In this document: piece by piece, positions 1-10,644 of the stretch
How positions within the stretch are numbered: position 1 is the first letter of the stretch
Layout: each line of letters opens with the position of its first letter
Source: Zingiber officinale
Lineage: Eukaryota > Streptophyta > Magnoliopsida > Zingiberales > Zingiberaceae
Direction: 5' to 3'
Assembly: GCF_018446385.1 (NCBI RefSeq)
Contig: NC_055987.1
Coordinates: forward strand, 34,607,202 to 34,671,201
DNA length: 64,000 nucleotides
The notes under the pieces: generated by a model
Told to the model about the DNA's origin: nothing
What the model saw: the letters and a program-made list of their open reading frames with translations, nothing else
The model's database searches: none
Program-made: the position numbers and the translations under genes

Positions 1-63
1 CTAATCCAAGACGAAGTCTTGGGATTTTCTGTTTTCCAGTTAATTTAGTGTGTGCAGGATAAG

Positions 64-1710
64 ATGTCTCAACAAAAAGGCTTCAGCACAGTTCGTCCTC
101 CCCTATTCAACGGGATGACGTACTGGAAGAGAAGAATGGAGGTCTACATGAAGACAGACTACGACCAATGGATGAGCGTCACAAAGGCTTATAAAATTCC
201 AGTAGACAACTCCGGGAAAATAATAGACCCTGAAGAATGGACAAATGATTTAAAGAAAAAGGCATCAATTGAAAACAAAGCCATCAACACTCTACACTGC
301 GGACTAACACGAGAAGAACTGAACCGGGTCGGACCGCATGAAAACGCTAAGGAGCTCTGGGATAAACTGATCGAGCTGCACGAAGGAACAAGCGACGCGA
401 AGGTAACAAAAAGAGATTTGCTGTTAAATAAAATTTTTAATATAAAAATGCAGGAAGGAGAAACGGCAAGTCAGCTCCACGCGAGGGTCAAAGATATCCT
501 CAACGGTCTCCACGCGATAGGACACCAAATGGAGAACCGAGACTTAATAAGGTATGCGTTAAATGCTTTTCCGCGAAATAATTTGTGGGCATCAATTGTA
601 GATGCCTACAAAATTTCAAAAATTTTATCTAAATTAAAATTGGATGAACTCTTCTGTGAATTAGAACTTCATGAGCAAACTAACGCCGGGGTCGAGAAAG
701 GTGTAGCTTTATTCGCAGGTTCATCTAAAGAAAAGAAGAACAAACCCGAATCTGAAGAAGATTCCGATCAAGACTCTGAAGACGAAGAACACCTGGTGAA
801 CCTGGTAAGGAAAATGTTCACCAGGAAAAAGAGAAACTTCAGCAAACAGGATCTTCAGAAGATCAGTTCGCCAACCGACTCAAGAAATGTCACATGTTTC
901 GGATGCAACAAAAAGGGGCACTACAAGAACGAATGCCCAAGATTGAAACTTGACAAACCAAAGTCAACAAAGAAGAAAGCCCTCAAAGCAACATGGGACG
1001 ATTCCTCCTCAGACGAATCAGAGGGAGAAAGGCAAAAGCACCAAAGTCACCTCGCGCTGATGGCTCGCGAAGCTGAAACGGAAGACGGGTCCGAACCCGA
1101 ATTAAGCCACGAGTCCGCACTCGTTTCCGAAGGTTCCGAAGAGGTATACCTAAACTTAAATCGTAAATTCTTTAGAATTATCTCGTGTTTAAATAAAAAA
1201 TTAGTTAAATTGGAAAATGAAAATAAATCACTTCTTGAAGAAAATCAAAACCTCAAGGAACAATTAAAAAATTCGAATCCAACTCAAGACCGAACACTTG
1301 AGGAGGAGAATTTATCATTAAAAAGTGAAATTAATAAGTTAAAAGAATTGTTGGAAAAATTCACAACAAGATCTAAAAATTTAGATTTAATTCTAAATAA
1401 CCAAAAGGCATGCTATAATAAAACCAGACTTGGATATAAGTCAAAATCAAACAAAACCTTTAAATCATTATTAACCCAACACAAAGTAACTAAACAAGCT
1501 TGGGTCCCGAAAGCGTGCTTAACCACGCAAGTAGGACCTAATCAATTCTATATACCTAAAGATAAAATACATTATATAAACTTGAATAAATCAGATCAAA
1601 AACTAAAAAATAAATTTAACTTGAAATCAAAATTCAAAACTCAACAAAATTTAGACTATCACCAAGTTGATTATAACTATAAAAAGAATCGACACAAACC
1701 CAAAATCTAA
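64..1710 (+). CDS. gag: Sirevirus gag polyprotein
   Basis: The product is the structural protein that forms the virus-like particle and binds element RNA in the cytoplasm. ATG at 64 is taken as the start; the reading frame upstream begins only with a GTG. The protein has 548 residues. The N-terminal half is a copia gag core (UBN2 type) with the usual aromatic-rich start and a KELWDKLIELHEG stretch. An acidic Ser/Asp/Glu linker follows, then one zinc knuckle (C-x2-C-x4-H-x4-C, residues about 278-291), a second acidic linker, and a Leu/Glu/Lys heptad-like coiled coil at about 370-434. The C-terminal part is basic and Asn/Lys-rich. The extended C-terminus with coiled coil is typical of sireviruses. 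The frame is intact, so this protein could still be made. Pol is not joined to it in frame. Confidence 0.88.
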   Translation: MSQQKGFSTVRPPLFNGMTYWKRRMEVYMKTDYDQWMSVTKAYKIPVDNSGKIIDPEEWTNDLKKKASIENKAINTLHCGLTREELNRVGPHENAKELWDKLIELHEGTSDAKVTKRDLLLNKIFNIKMQEGETASQLHARVKDILNGLHAIGHQMENRDLIRYALNAFPRNNLWASIVDAYKISKILSKLKLDELFCELELHEQTNAGVEKGVALFAGSSKEKKNKPESEEDSDQDSEDEEHLVNLVRKMFTRKKRNFSKQDLQKISSPTDSRNVTCFGCNKKGHYKNECPRLKLDKPKSTKKKALKATWDDSSSDESEGERQKHQSHLALMAREAETEDGSEPELSHESALVSEGSEEVYLNLNRKFFRIISCLNKKLVKLENENKSLLEENQNLKEQLKNSNPTQDRTLEEENLSLKSEINKLKELLEKFTTRSKNLDLILNNQKACYNKTRLGYKSKSNKTFKSLLTQHKVTKQAWVPKACLTTQVGPNQFYIPKDKIHYINLNKSDQKLKNKFNLKSKFKTQQNLDYHQVDYNYKKNRHKPKI

Positions 1711-2245
1711 ATTAATGGCCAATAATTCAGGGGGAGGCTCCAGAATAGCTGGCACCTCCAAAACTAACATACCCGACAGGATAACCCAAAACAAACTAAC
1801 CCGACAGGGTAATTAGGATTAGTTAAAAAGAGACCGAGGTTAACTTGACTCATGGTACTGGTGAAGTTTTTGGATGATAGTACATTAGGGAAGCTTGGGC
1901 ATCGCATGTCTAGAAAGATATGGCTTCGATCTGGTGCATTTGGCCAAGTGGAACTGACCGAAGCTACCCTTAAACGAATCCTAACCAGTTAGACCAAGAT
2001 TTAGTACTAAGTTCCGTGGATAGGACTATTCGGAAAACTTCGAAAGGTTGGTTACTTCTAATGATGTCCCTGTGACTCACCAAGCTTAGAAGTTTATCCA
2101 AAGAATGCCTATTTGTGGAAACCAAAACTAAATCTGAATCTAACACAAGTTAAACCAAAAGTCTGTAATCAAACCAATTTCATCTCACAAAATCATAGGA
2201 TTCCCTGATTGATAATATAGATCGGGTGAGATGAATTAGGCTTAT
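1711..2245 (+). other. Gag-pol spacer, unique part
   Basis: No open frame of useful length is seen. Just after the gag stop there is a polypurine motif (cagggggaggct, near 1727) that closely matches one in the 3' spacer at about 6783. The rest looks like decayed or never-coding retroelement sequence. Confidence 0.6.
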
Positions 2246-3247
2246 TTTAATTTTAAACTTAAAAATTAATTTCAAAATTTTAATTTTAAACTTAAAAAAT
2301 TAATTTCAAAATTTAAACTTAAAAATTAATTTCAAAAATTTTAATTTTAAACTTAAAAATTAATTTCAAAAATTTTAATTTTAAACTTAAAAATTAATTT
2401 CAAAATCTTAATTTTAAACTTAAAAAATTAATTTCAAAATTTTAATTTTAAACTTAAAAATTAATTTCAAAAATTTTAATTTTAAAACTTAAAAATTAAT
2501 TTCAAAATTTTAATTTTAAACTTAAAAATTAATTTCAAAAATTTTAATTTTAAACTTAAAAATTAATTTCAAAATTTTAATTTTAAACTTAAAAATTAAT
2601 TTCAAAAATTTTAATTTTAAACTTAAAAATTAATTTCAAAATTTTAACTTTAAACTTAAAAATTAATTTCAAAATTTTAATTTTAAACTTAAAAATTAAT
2701 TTCAAAAATTTTTAATTTTAAACTTAAAAATTAATTTCAAATTTTAATTTTAAACTTAAAAATTAATTTCAAAATTTTAATTTTTAATTTCAAAATTTTA
2801 ATTTTAAACTTAAAAATTAATTTCAAAAATTTTTAATTTTAAACTTAAAAATTAATTTCAAATTTTAATTTTAAACTTAAAAATTAATTTCAAAATTTTA
2901 ATTTTTAATTTTAAAATTTTAATTTTAAACTTAAAAATTAATTTCAAAAATTTTAATTTTAAACTTAAACATTAATTTCAAAAATTTTAATTTTAAACTT
3001 AAAAATTAATTTCAAAAATTTTTATTTTTAAACTTAAAAAATTAATTTCAAAATTTTAATTTAAACTTAAAAATTAATTTCAAAAATTTTAATTTTAAAC
3101 TTAAAAATTAATTTCAAAATTTTAATTTTAAAACTTAAAAATTAAAAATTAATTTCAAAAATTTTAATTTTAAACTTAAAAATTAATTTCAAAATTTTAA
3201 TTTTAAACTTAAAAATTAATTTCAAAAATTTTAATTTTAAACTTAAA
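2246..3247 (+). repeat. AT-rich tandem repeat array of about 33-35 bp units
   Basis: About 1 kb consists of roughly 30 imperfect copies of a unit built from ttttaattttaaactt and aaaaattaatttcaaa. Copies differ mainly by one or two A/T residues, and a few are shortened or fused. The array lies between gag and pol of the Sirevirus, where other Ty1/copia elements have continuous coding sequence. The unit is nearly free of G and rich in in-frame stops. It probably expanded by replication slippage or unequal exchange. Confidence 0.95.
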
Positions 3248-3260
3248 TTAGTTAATTAAA

Positions 3261-3284
3261 AATAATAATAATAATAATAATAAT
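3261..3284 (+). repeat. (AAT)n microsatellite
   Basis: About eight uninterrupted AAT units sit directly after the AT-rich array and 50 bp before the protease coding region. Confidence 0.9.
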
Positions 3285-3338
3285 GATTGATTAAAAATTG
3301 ATAAACTAAGACTAACATAAAAATCCTACGTGTTGTAG

Positions 3339-6300
3339 GAAACCAAGTGGATTTTGGACAGTGGCTGCTCCAAACATATGACTGGAGATCACACCAAGTT
3401 GACTCAATTAACCTACAAAAGCCTAGGAACAGTTGCCTTTGGAAACAACGGTAAACTCAAGGTAATTGGTATAGGTAATATTGAATTAAAAATAGATTTC
3501 ATAATTTCAAATGTTCTACTTGTTGAAAATTTTAAATACAATCTTCTGAGTATAAGTCAATTGTGTGACACTAGGTATAAGGTAAAATTTCTATCCACAG
3601 AATGTTTGATCAAACATCTAGATAATCCAACTATAAGCCTAAAAGGCTTTAGAAAAGACAATATCTATGCCATCAACTTAACCACTTCTTCAGTCAAATG
3701 TTATTTAACGCAAAAAGAAGAAACCTGGTTATGGCACAGAAGAATGTCACACACCCATTTCAGAAACATAAGTAAATTAAATGGTCTAGTTAGAGGCTTA
3801 CCAAAATTACCTAACTTAGACTCAACAATATGTAATGCTTGTCAACAAGGCAAACAAACAAAATCTACCCACAAACCAATTAATGAATCCCAAACCAACT
3901 CAGTCCTAGAACTTTTACACTTAGATTTATTTGACTCCCACGGGGTCAAATCAATAAATGGAAGTCTGTACTGTTTAGTTATAATAGACGACTATTCTAG
4001 GTTCACTTGGGTTAAATTCTTAAAACATAAAGATGAAACCGTTGAAATTTTTACGAATTTCTGCAAACAAATTGAAAATGAAAAAGGCATAAAAATTAAA
4101 AGAATCAGAAGTGATAATGGAGGAGAATTTAAAAATCATAATTTTGATAAATTTTGCCTTGAAAATGGCTACCATCATGAATTTTCTTGCCCTAAAACTC
4201 CCCAACAAAATGGAATTGTAGAAAGGAAAAATAGAACCTTACTTGAAGCATCTAGAACTATGCTAAATGAATACAACTTACCTAAATATTTTTGGGCAGA
4301 AGCTGTTAGTACAGCCTGCTATGTACAAAACCGAACAACACTAAACAAAAACCACAATAAAACATTTTTTGAAATATTTTACAACAAACAACCTAATATA
4401 AAATACTTTAAGGTATTTGGTTGTCCAGCATTTATCCTAAATACTAGAGAACACTTAGGCAAATTCACTTCCAAAATAGAAAATGGAATTTTTCTAGGTT
4501 ACTCTCTGAATAGCAGAGGCTACAGAATTTATAATAAAGTCACTTTAAGAATTGAGGAAACCACCAATGTAAAATTTAAAGAATCCAATCAAAACCTAGA
4601 ACAAGCCCAACCTCAACCAGTTAACTCTGTTAACGAACATATCAATTCTGAGGGAACAAACCAAACCCAAAATCATGAAGAAGAAGAACAACTACAAGAA
4701 AGTCAACCTCCTAGAACCATAAGAGTCAACCCAAACCATCCTACTAATCAAATAATTGGTGACCCAGACCTGAGGGTTCAAACTAGGTCATCTTTCAGAA
4801 ACCTAAGTCAAATCTCGTTAATCTCAAATATTGAACCCAAAACTGTAGCTGAATCTCTACTTGACCCAGACTGGGTCATAGCTATGCAAGAAGAATTAGC
4901 TCAATTTGAGCGCAATGAAGTTTGGGACCTAGTACCTCCACCTAACGATAAGAAAATAATAGAAACCAAATGGGTATTTCGAAACAAATTAAGTGAAACT
5001 GGAGAAATTACTAGAAACAAGGCCAGGTTAGTTGCCAAAGGGTTCAGTCAAGTTGAAGGACTTGACTACGATGAAACTTATGCCCCAGTAACTAGATTAG
5101 AGTCCATTAGAATGTTACTAAGCTATGCAGCACATAAAGGATTCAAACTATACCAAATGGATGTCAAGTCTGCCTTTCTTAATGGATTGATAAAAGAAGA
5201 AGTGTATGTAGGTCAGCCGCCAGGTTTTGAAAGCCTAGAACACCCTGATCATGTCTACAAATTAAAAAAGGCATTATATGGACTTAAACAGGCACCTAGG
5301 GCATGGTATGAAAGACTAACCTCTTACTTAACCTCTAAAGGGTTCAATCAAGGTCAAATTGACCCAACACTATTTGTGAAATCAATAAAAGAAGATATTT
5401 TTATAGCTCAAATTTATGTAGATGATATCATCTTTGGTTCAACCAACTCAGAATTTTTAAACGAATTTACAAACCTAATGGAACACGAATTCGAAATGAG
5501 TCTGGTAGGAAAATTAACTTATTTTCTAGGGTTACAAGTCAAACAAACAAATGAAGGAAATTATATTTATCAACAAAAATATACTAAGGAGTTACTTAGA
5601 AAATTTGGAATGGAAAATACTAAAGAAATAAAAACACCTATGGCCGTAAACACAATCCTAGATGATGATCCTAATGGAAAGTCAGTAGACTTAAAACATT
5701 ATCGGAGCGCGATAGGTAGTCTGCTTTACTTAACTGCAAGCCGACCTGACATTTTATTTGCAGTTAGTATGTGTGCTCGATACCAAACCTGTGCTAAAGA
5801 ATCTCATTTGACTCAAGTCAAAAGAATCTTTAGATACCTCAAGGGAACCACAAATGTAGGTATTTGGTATCCTAGAACCAACAACTTTGAATTAATAGGA
5901 TATTCTGATTCAGATTATGCCGGATGCAAATTAGACCGCAAAAGCACAAGTGGTGGATGCCATCCCTTGTCAGCTGGTTTAGTAGAAAGCAACACTGTGT
6001 TGCACTATCTACAACTGAGTCAGAATACATAGCTATAGGCGAGTGTGTTGCACAAATACTATGAATGATGCATACTCTAAAAGATTTCAACTTAAATATC
6101 ACAAATGTAAAAGTATTAATTGATAATATAAGTTCGATTAACTTAACCAAGAATCCTGTGCATCATTCAAGAACCAAACATATTGAAGTTAGGCATCACT
6201 TCATCAGGGATCATGTTACTAAAGGTGATATTGAACTCAAGTACATTGAGTCTAAATCAAATTTAGCTGACATTTTTACAAAACCCCACCCTGAAAGTGA

Positions 6301-6346
6301 ATTTAGCAACTTACGACGACAATTAGGGATGTGCTCAATAGACTAG
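3339..6346 (+). pseudogene. pol: Sirevirus pol (protease-integrase-RT-RNase H), frameshifted
   Basis: Pol would process the polyprotein, copy the RNA and integrate the DNA. A TAG at 3336-3338 closes the frame upstream and there is no ATG before the protease; TTG at 3354 encodes the Leu before DSGC, not a start. Counting from 3354: protease DSGC at residues 2-5; a GAG-pre-integrase domain with WLWHRRMSH near 125 and a C-x2-C pair; integrase core with LHLDLFD near 190, SDNGGEF and [15 protein letters not shown] with [19 protein letters not shown] and the catalytic YVDD near 689; RNase H from SDSDYAGC near 852. The frame breaks at about 5960-5980, inside RNase H, and ends at 6032. A neighbouring frame continues the domain but meets a TGA at 6058-6060, where the family has Trp. 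RNase H then resumes and ends at 6346 (ADIFTKP motif). The protease-to-RT part is otherwise open. Confidence 0.88.
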
Positions 6347-7577
6347 GATCCTTCAAAAATACTTTCAAAACTGATTTTATCAACTTATAGGCTAAACTTG
6401 TTTGATTTCAAAATTTCCATTTTTAGACTTTCAAAAACAGTTTTGGCCTTAGACTAGTCTTACATCCTTAGAAAGCATGTACCCATAGGTTTAGTTCTTG
6501 AGCATCTCACCAACACCTTAGGTTTACCTTACTTGTGGTTGATAAACATAGAAAGGGGTGAGATGCATAGGCCATCTGTCTGGACCTAAGATGCTTATTT
6601 CAGTGCATCAGTATTAGTCTGGACGTTAAATACAATTCAAATATTAATCAGATTAAAGTTCATCAGTCAAATCAAACACTGACTGATTATAATTAACTTA
6701 ATATGACTAACCAAGTGAAAGCTACTATTTTCTAATAGGTAGTTAGTACCTAATTGGTTAGACAGCTGGTTAGATATCAAATTCAGGGGGAGAAATAAAC
6801 TACTTTAGTTTTCCAAATTGAATTTTCAACTTAATTTTTAAAATCAAAGTTTAAAAATAATTTGTTTAAAATTGTGAAATTTTTAATCTCACAAACTTAT
6901 TACCTATTCTTTGAAAACTGAACTTTTCAAGTAAAGATTTAAAACTTAATCTTACTTAAAAAAAAAAAAATTTGTCCTGAGTCTATTTCTTAAAAATTTG
7001 ATTTTACTTAATTTTGACAATTTAATTTGAAAGATAAATTTTACAAAGTTTAGTTTACAAACTAAGCTTCTCAAAATTATTTTCCTTGATTTTGAAAATT
7101 GAATCTTGTACACTTAGTGTTGAAAAATAAATTTCAATCAGTTTTGAAAACTAGACTTTTCAAACTTAGTTTTGGAATTTTGGTTTTGAAAACTTATGTT
7201 TAAGTAGCATTTCAAAGTTGAAACTTGTTTTGGACCTTATAGACGTATGTTTGAAAATTAACCTATCTAAACTTAGCATTTTTTAAAAAACTAAAAGCTA
7301 ATGCTTTAAACAAAATTTCAAAACTTTATACTCCCCCAAGTCAATTTGATCTTCTCTTGGATTTAAAAACACAGTTATTGTTCAAGGTATTATTGTTTTC
7401 GGTATTTCTCACTGTGTATCTTTACCCTTGTTTTTTGATGAATGCCAAAGGGGGAAGGTTAGGTTGGTTAAGTTAGAGCAACTTAATGCAAACTTGAAAA
7501 ACTAACTTAAACCTTAAAAATCATGCTTGATTCTTGCATATTTTTTATCACTAACTTAACCAGGTTGTCATTCCATC
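6347..7577 (+). other. Sirevirus 3' noncoding region with repeated polypurine tracts
   Basis: About 1.2 kb without a supported ORF. It holds gggggag-type purine tracts at about 6784 (tcagggggagaaat) and 7449 (caaagggggaagg), in addition to the one next to the LTR. Several polypurine tracts upstream of the 3' LTR are a described trait of sireviruses. The rest is AT-rich with repeated tttgaaaa-like words. Confidence 0.65.
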
Positions 7578-7591
7578 AAAAAGGGGGAGAT
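7578..7591 (+). promoter_or_regulatory. Polypurine tract priming plus-strand DNA synthesis
   Basis: The tract aaaaagggggagat lies immediately before the TGTTGG start of the 3' LTR, where the RNase-resistant plus-strand primer of LTR elements is expected. Confidence 0.88.
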
Positions 7592-7696
7592 TGTTGGTGC
7601 GGTTAGCACTAACGGTCTAACTCAGGTTTTGATGAATGACAAATCAGGTTAAGTTAGGTTTGTTGTTGTCTGACACTTTTATCAAGTGTGCAGGAA

Positions 7697-7862
7697 AAGT
7701 CCAGGTAGGTCGACGGGCTGACCGGATAGCTGCCGAGAAGTCCAGCTAGGTCGACGGGCTGACCGGATAGCTGGCGAGAAGTCCAAGCGGGTCGACGGGC
7801 TGACCGGACGCTTGGCGAGAAGTCCAGACGGGTCGACGGGCTGACCGGACGTCTGGCAGGTA
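7697..7862 (+). repeat. Four tandem hairpin repeats of about 41 bp with covarying arms
   Basis: Each unit is agtcca, a variable arm, GGTC, gacgggct, GACC, GGA, then the complementary arm. In units 2-4 the arms are CCAGCTA/TAGCTGG (7742, 7768), CCAAGCG/CGCTTGG (7783, 7809) and CCAGACG/CGTCTGG (7824, 7850). The core is identical while the arm sequence changes and stays complementary. Unit 1 is partly mismatched. Confidence 0.88.
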
Positions 7863-8227
7863 AGTGAGGTAAGTCACTGGAGGGGAGTGACTGCGAGGAC
7901 GCGTTCCCGGGTAGGGAACATTAGGCGTCGATCCGGCTTAGATCCATTTCGGATATCTGAGTCGAGATCGTGACTAGATTCCGGTCTCGGAAAGACGGAA
8001 TCTAAGTCATACTTTGCTCATCTATAAAACTGTGCTAACATTCTTTGCTGCAGGGTACATTTGCCTCGGACTAACCTTTTCTTGCAGGAGAAGGACTTTC
8101 TGGAGAAGAGGGGTCCGGGCGCCCGGCAATTCCATCCAGCCGAGTCGTCGCCACGTGGAGCATCATGGTTTGTGCAGCTACGTCACGTTCCAGGCGCCCG
8201 GAAGGGATCCAGGCGCCCGGGACAGCA

Positions 8228-8235
8228 TATAAAAG
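8228..8235 (+). promoter_or_regulatory. LTR TATA box
   Basis: TATAAAAG lies about 640 bp into the LTR, directly downstream of repeated GC-rich palindromes. It is the only good TATA motif in the GC-rich part of the LTR and is likely to set the U3/R border about 30 bp further on. Confidence 0.65.
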
Positions 8236-8601
8236 AAGCCCCAGGCAGGAGCTTCAAAACCAATCATTACTGAGAACTCTTCGACTGCTGGTCCTGCTGC
8301 TCCACGTTCCTGCGACGCTAACAAAGCTCCGACAAAGTGCTTCTTCGTCTTTTTGGTTAATTTCCTTGTCGGTATTACTTTGTTTCATTAGCATTCCTTG
8401 TACTCATTTTGTAATTATATTCGAATTGCTAGTGATTGCCCAACGAAAGTGGTCAAGGACCACGGGCCTTCGAGTAGGAGTCGTCACAGGCTCCGAACGA
8501 AGTAAAAACAACTGTGTCTACTTTTCTTTTCCGCTGCGCTTATACTCGATATTTTCGAATCGATATTCACCCCCCCCTCTATCGAACCTATCAGTCTTAC
8601 A

Positions 8602-10412
8602 AGTTATACCTTCGAAGCGAGCCCTTTCGCGTTCCCGCTCGTCCAAGGAGTTGCCGGATCTCGAGAGTGTCAACGTAGACACTTCTCTAATGATATCCAC
8701 ACGAACAAGGAGTGTCTCTCACACTCAAATGATGGAGAAGAGAGCCCCAAGTGTGCTAGCACTTTCTAGAGCTCTCGAATGGGATTGGAAAGGAAGAAAA
8801 GAAGAAGGTATAAAAGAAATCTTATACACTCACTAGTAGTATCCTTCCTTTGTGACCTTCACTCTTCCTTTGCTCTTGGATTCACTCAACCATCTTCTCC
8901 TCACCATGGAAGTCCACGGCAACAGCAGCAAGGAGGAGGAAGAAAGCTTGGAAGAAGATGGAATAATTACCACACATCAATTGCCACAAAACAAAAACTC
9001 CTTTGCATTAGTGTGGCCGGCCACCACATTGTAACCCCCTCATTAATGTGGCCGGCCACATTAAAACCAAGGGGAGAGTGTAACCCCCATGAGGTGGCAT
9101 ACCTCATGAGGTGGAGGTGATGTGGCAAGGATGAGTCATCCTTATGATGTGGCATCAAGTTATACTTGATGTTTCTAATTCCATTTGGTCAAGTCAAAAT
9201 TGACCAATTTCTTCCTTGTTGAGTTAAATCCAATCTTTGATTCAAGTCAATTTCAGTTTAATGAATCTCAATTCATTAATATAAATTGACTCAATGAATC
9301 AAATCTAAATTAGACTCATTCAACAATTGAATCTAATTGAGTCTAACTCAATAAGTCTAATTTGAATCCAATTGGTTCATCATATGAACCCAATCCAATT
9401 GGTTCATCATATGAACTCAATCTCCATCCACTTGTTCTTTGTGTGTGACCCAATAGGTTCTTGTAACGTTGGTAATGTTTCTAAACTCCTTTAGAAACAT
9501 AAGCAATGAGCGGCATCTAGCAATACATCATTGCTACCCAAGTTACAAGAAATGTTGAGATCCAACATCACCTTGTGACTATTAATTGTGACTCCTCACA
9601 ATATATAACAAGTGTCCTTCTATCCTAGACACCTAGATTGATCAATGTGAGGCATAGACCGTGTCATCCTCTGACCAATCTAAATCTTGAACTCCAAGTA
9701 GACTCACTCAATCAAATGAGCTCAATATCTTATATTGACTCATTTGGGTATGACCATACACTTCGTGGTCTTACTCTATCAAGAATATCGATGTCACTCC
9801 CGTCATATAGGAGGGATAGATCCCATCTACATCACTCATATCCCTCTGCATAATTCATTACATACCCAGTAATCGCCTTTATAGTCCACCCAGTTACGGG
9901 TGACGTTTGACGAAACCAAAGTACATAACTCCTTATGTAGGGATCCATGGTGACTTCAGGTCTAAGGACTAATAGTCATACTAATAGCCACATGAGAAAG
10001 TATATGGCACTCATATAACGATCCATGATACTTTCTCATGGCGGGTCATTCAGTATACATTCTCTAATGCATACCCATGTGTCAGCTTGATATCTCTATA
10101 TCCATGACTTGTGAGATCAAGTCATCGAGCTGACCTACATGCTAGTCTTATTGTATTAACATTGTCCCTGAATGTTAATACTCGACTAGGAATGATTTAG
10201 AGTAGTGTTCCCTATATCATCTCACTATCGATTCAACTAATCGATTGATATAGGTATGAACCTTCTACTCAAGGACGCTATTATACTTAGTCTATTTGAC
10301 ACTAATACAAATAAGTATAATAACCAAACAAATGCCTTTATTAATATACAAGAATATGATACAATGAGTCCATACAATCATCAAATGATTGGCTCTAGAA
10401 CTCTAACTAACA
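8602..10412 (-). repeat. LTR family B, copy 1 (left end cut by the Sirevirus insertion)
   Basis: This stretch matches copy 2 (18555-20382) along almost its whole length in the same orientation, and copy 3 (59735-60854) in the opposite one. Shared landmarks include the gtggccggccacatta segment, the aagttacaagaat segment and the terminal tctaactaaca. Read on the minus strand it begins TGTTAG at 10412. The far end, present in copy 2, is missing because the Sirevirus 3' LTR abuts at 8601. No coding sequence is present; the small ORFs recur at the same place in copy 2 and carry no domain. The TGTTAG start and AACA end suggest a copia-type LTR, but the superfamily is not proven. Confidence 0.82.
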
Positions 10413-10429
10413 CTAGGAGGTTAGGCAGA

Positions 10430-10630
10430 GAAGAAAATCCTGGTGAGTGAAGTCAGGTGAAAGACCTAGTGAGTGAAGCTAGGCAGTATGGAAAATTCTA
10501 GTGAGTGAAGCCAGGTGAAAGTCCTAGTGAGTGAAGCTAGGCAGAAGGGAAGTCCTGGTGACTGAAGCCAGATAGATGAGAAGTCCTAGTGAGTGAAGCT
10601 AGGCAGAAGGAAAGTCCTGGTAAGTGAAGT
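10430..10630 (+). repeat. Tandem 30-40 bp repeats with small hairpins
   Basis: Repeated units have the form agtcctagtgagtgaagc followed by taggcag. The five bases on either side of the constant TGAGTGAAG core are complementary and vary together (CCTAG/CTAGG; CCTGG with a CCAGG-like arm). The same module is found inverted in both LTRs of the gag-only element at 50010-50190 and 54860-55130. Confidence 0.72.
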
Positions 10631-10644
10631 CAAGCAGAGGAAAT

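Larger units (their letters stand above)
1..8601 (+). mobile_element. Sirevirus-type Ty1/copia retrotransposon, 5' LTR outside the window
   Basis: Order on the plus strand is leader, gag, a 1.6-kb spacer, pol (protease, integrase, RT, RNase H), a long 3' noncoding region with several polypurine tracts, and a 3' LTR. Protease-integrase-RT order is diagnostic of Ty1/copia. An extended gag with a C-terminal coiled coil, a long 3' spacer with repeated gggggag tracts, and an LTR of about 1 kb fit the Sirevirus lineage. No env-like ORF is visible between pol and the LTR. The element interrupts the family-B LTR that resumes at 8602. The candidate right-hand target duplication is AGTTA at 8602-8606, but its partner lies before the window. 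The copy looks fairly young but is disabled by lesions in pol. Confidence 0.88.
7592..8601 (+). repeat. 3' LTR of the Sirevirus element
   Basis: The LTR starts TGTTGG right after the polypurine tract and ends ...CTTACA after a pyrimidine-rich ttcaccccc run, a tail shared by the other Sirevirus-type LTRs here (ends at 11663 and 23615). It is about 1010 bp. U3 carries four hairpin repeats at 7697-7862. A GGGCGCCC palindrome cluster lies just upstream of a TATA box at 8228. Several ORFs cross it but none resembles a protein. Confidence 0.88.

Noticed and set aside
2246..3247. Regularly spaced repeats resembling a CRISPR array
   Set aside because: The repeats are contiguous tandem units with no unique spacers, in a plant retrotransposon.
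3354..3356. Start codon of pol
   Set aside because: The codon is TTG coding for the Leu before the protease DSGC; an in-frame TAG lies 15 bp upstream. No real start is visible.
6347..7591. An env-like gene between pol and the 3' LTR, as in some sireviruses
   Set aside because: No open frame of useful length and no transmembrane-type sequence is present.
8014..8836. Overlapping ORFs with Arg/Pro-rich products
   Set aside because: They lie in the Sirevirus LTR and LTR B, overlap in several frames and have no domain.
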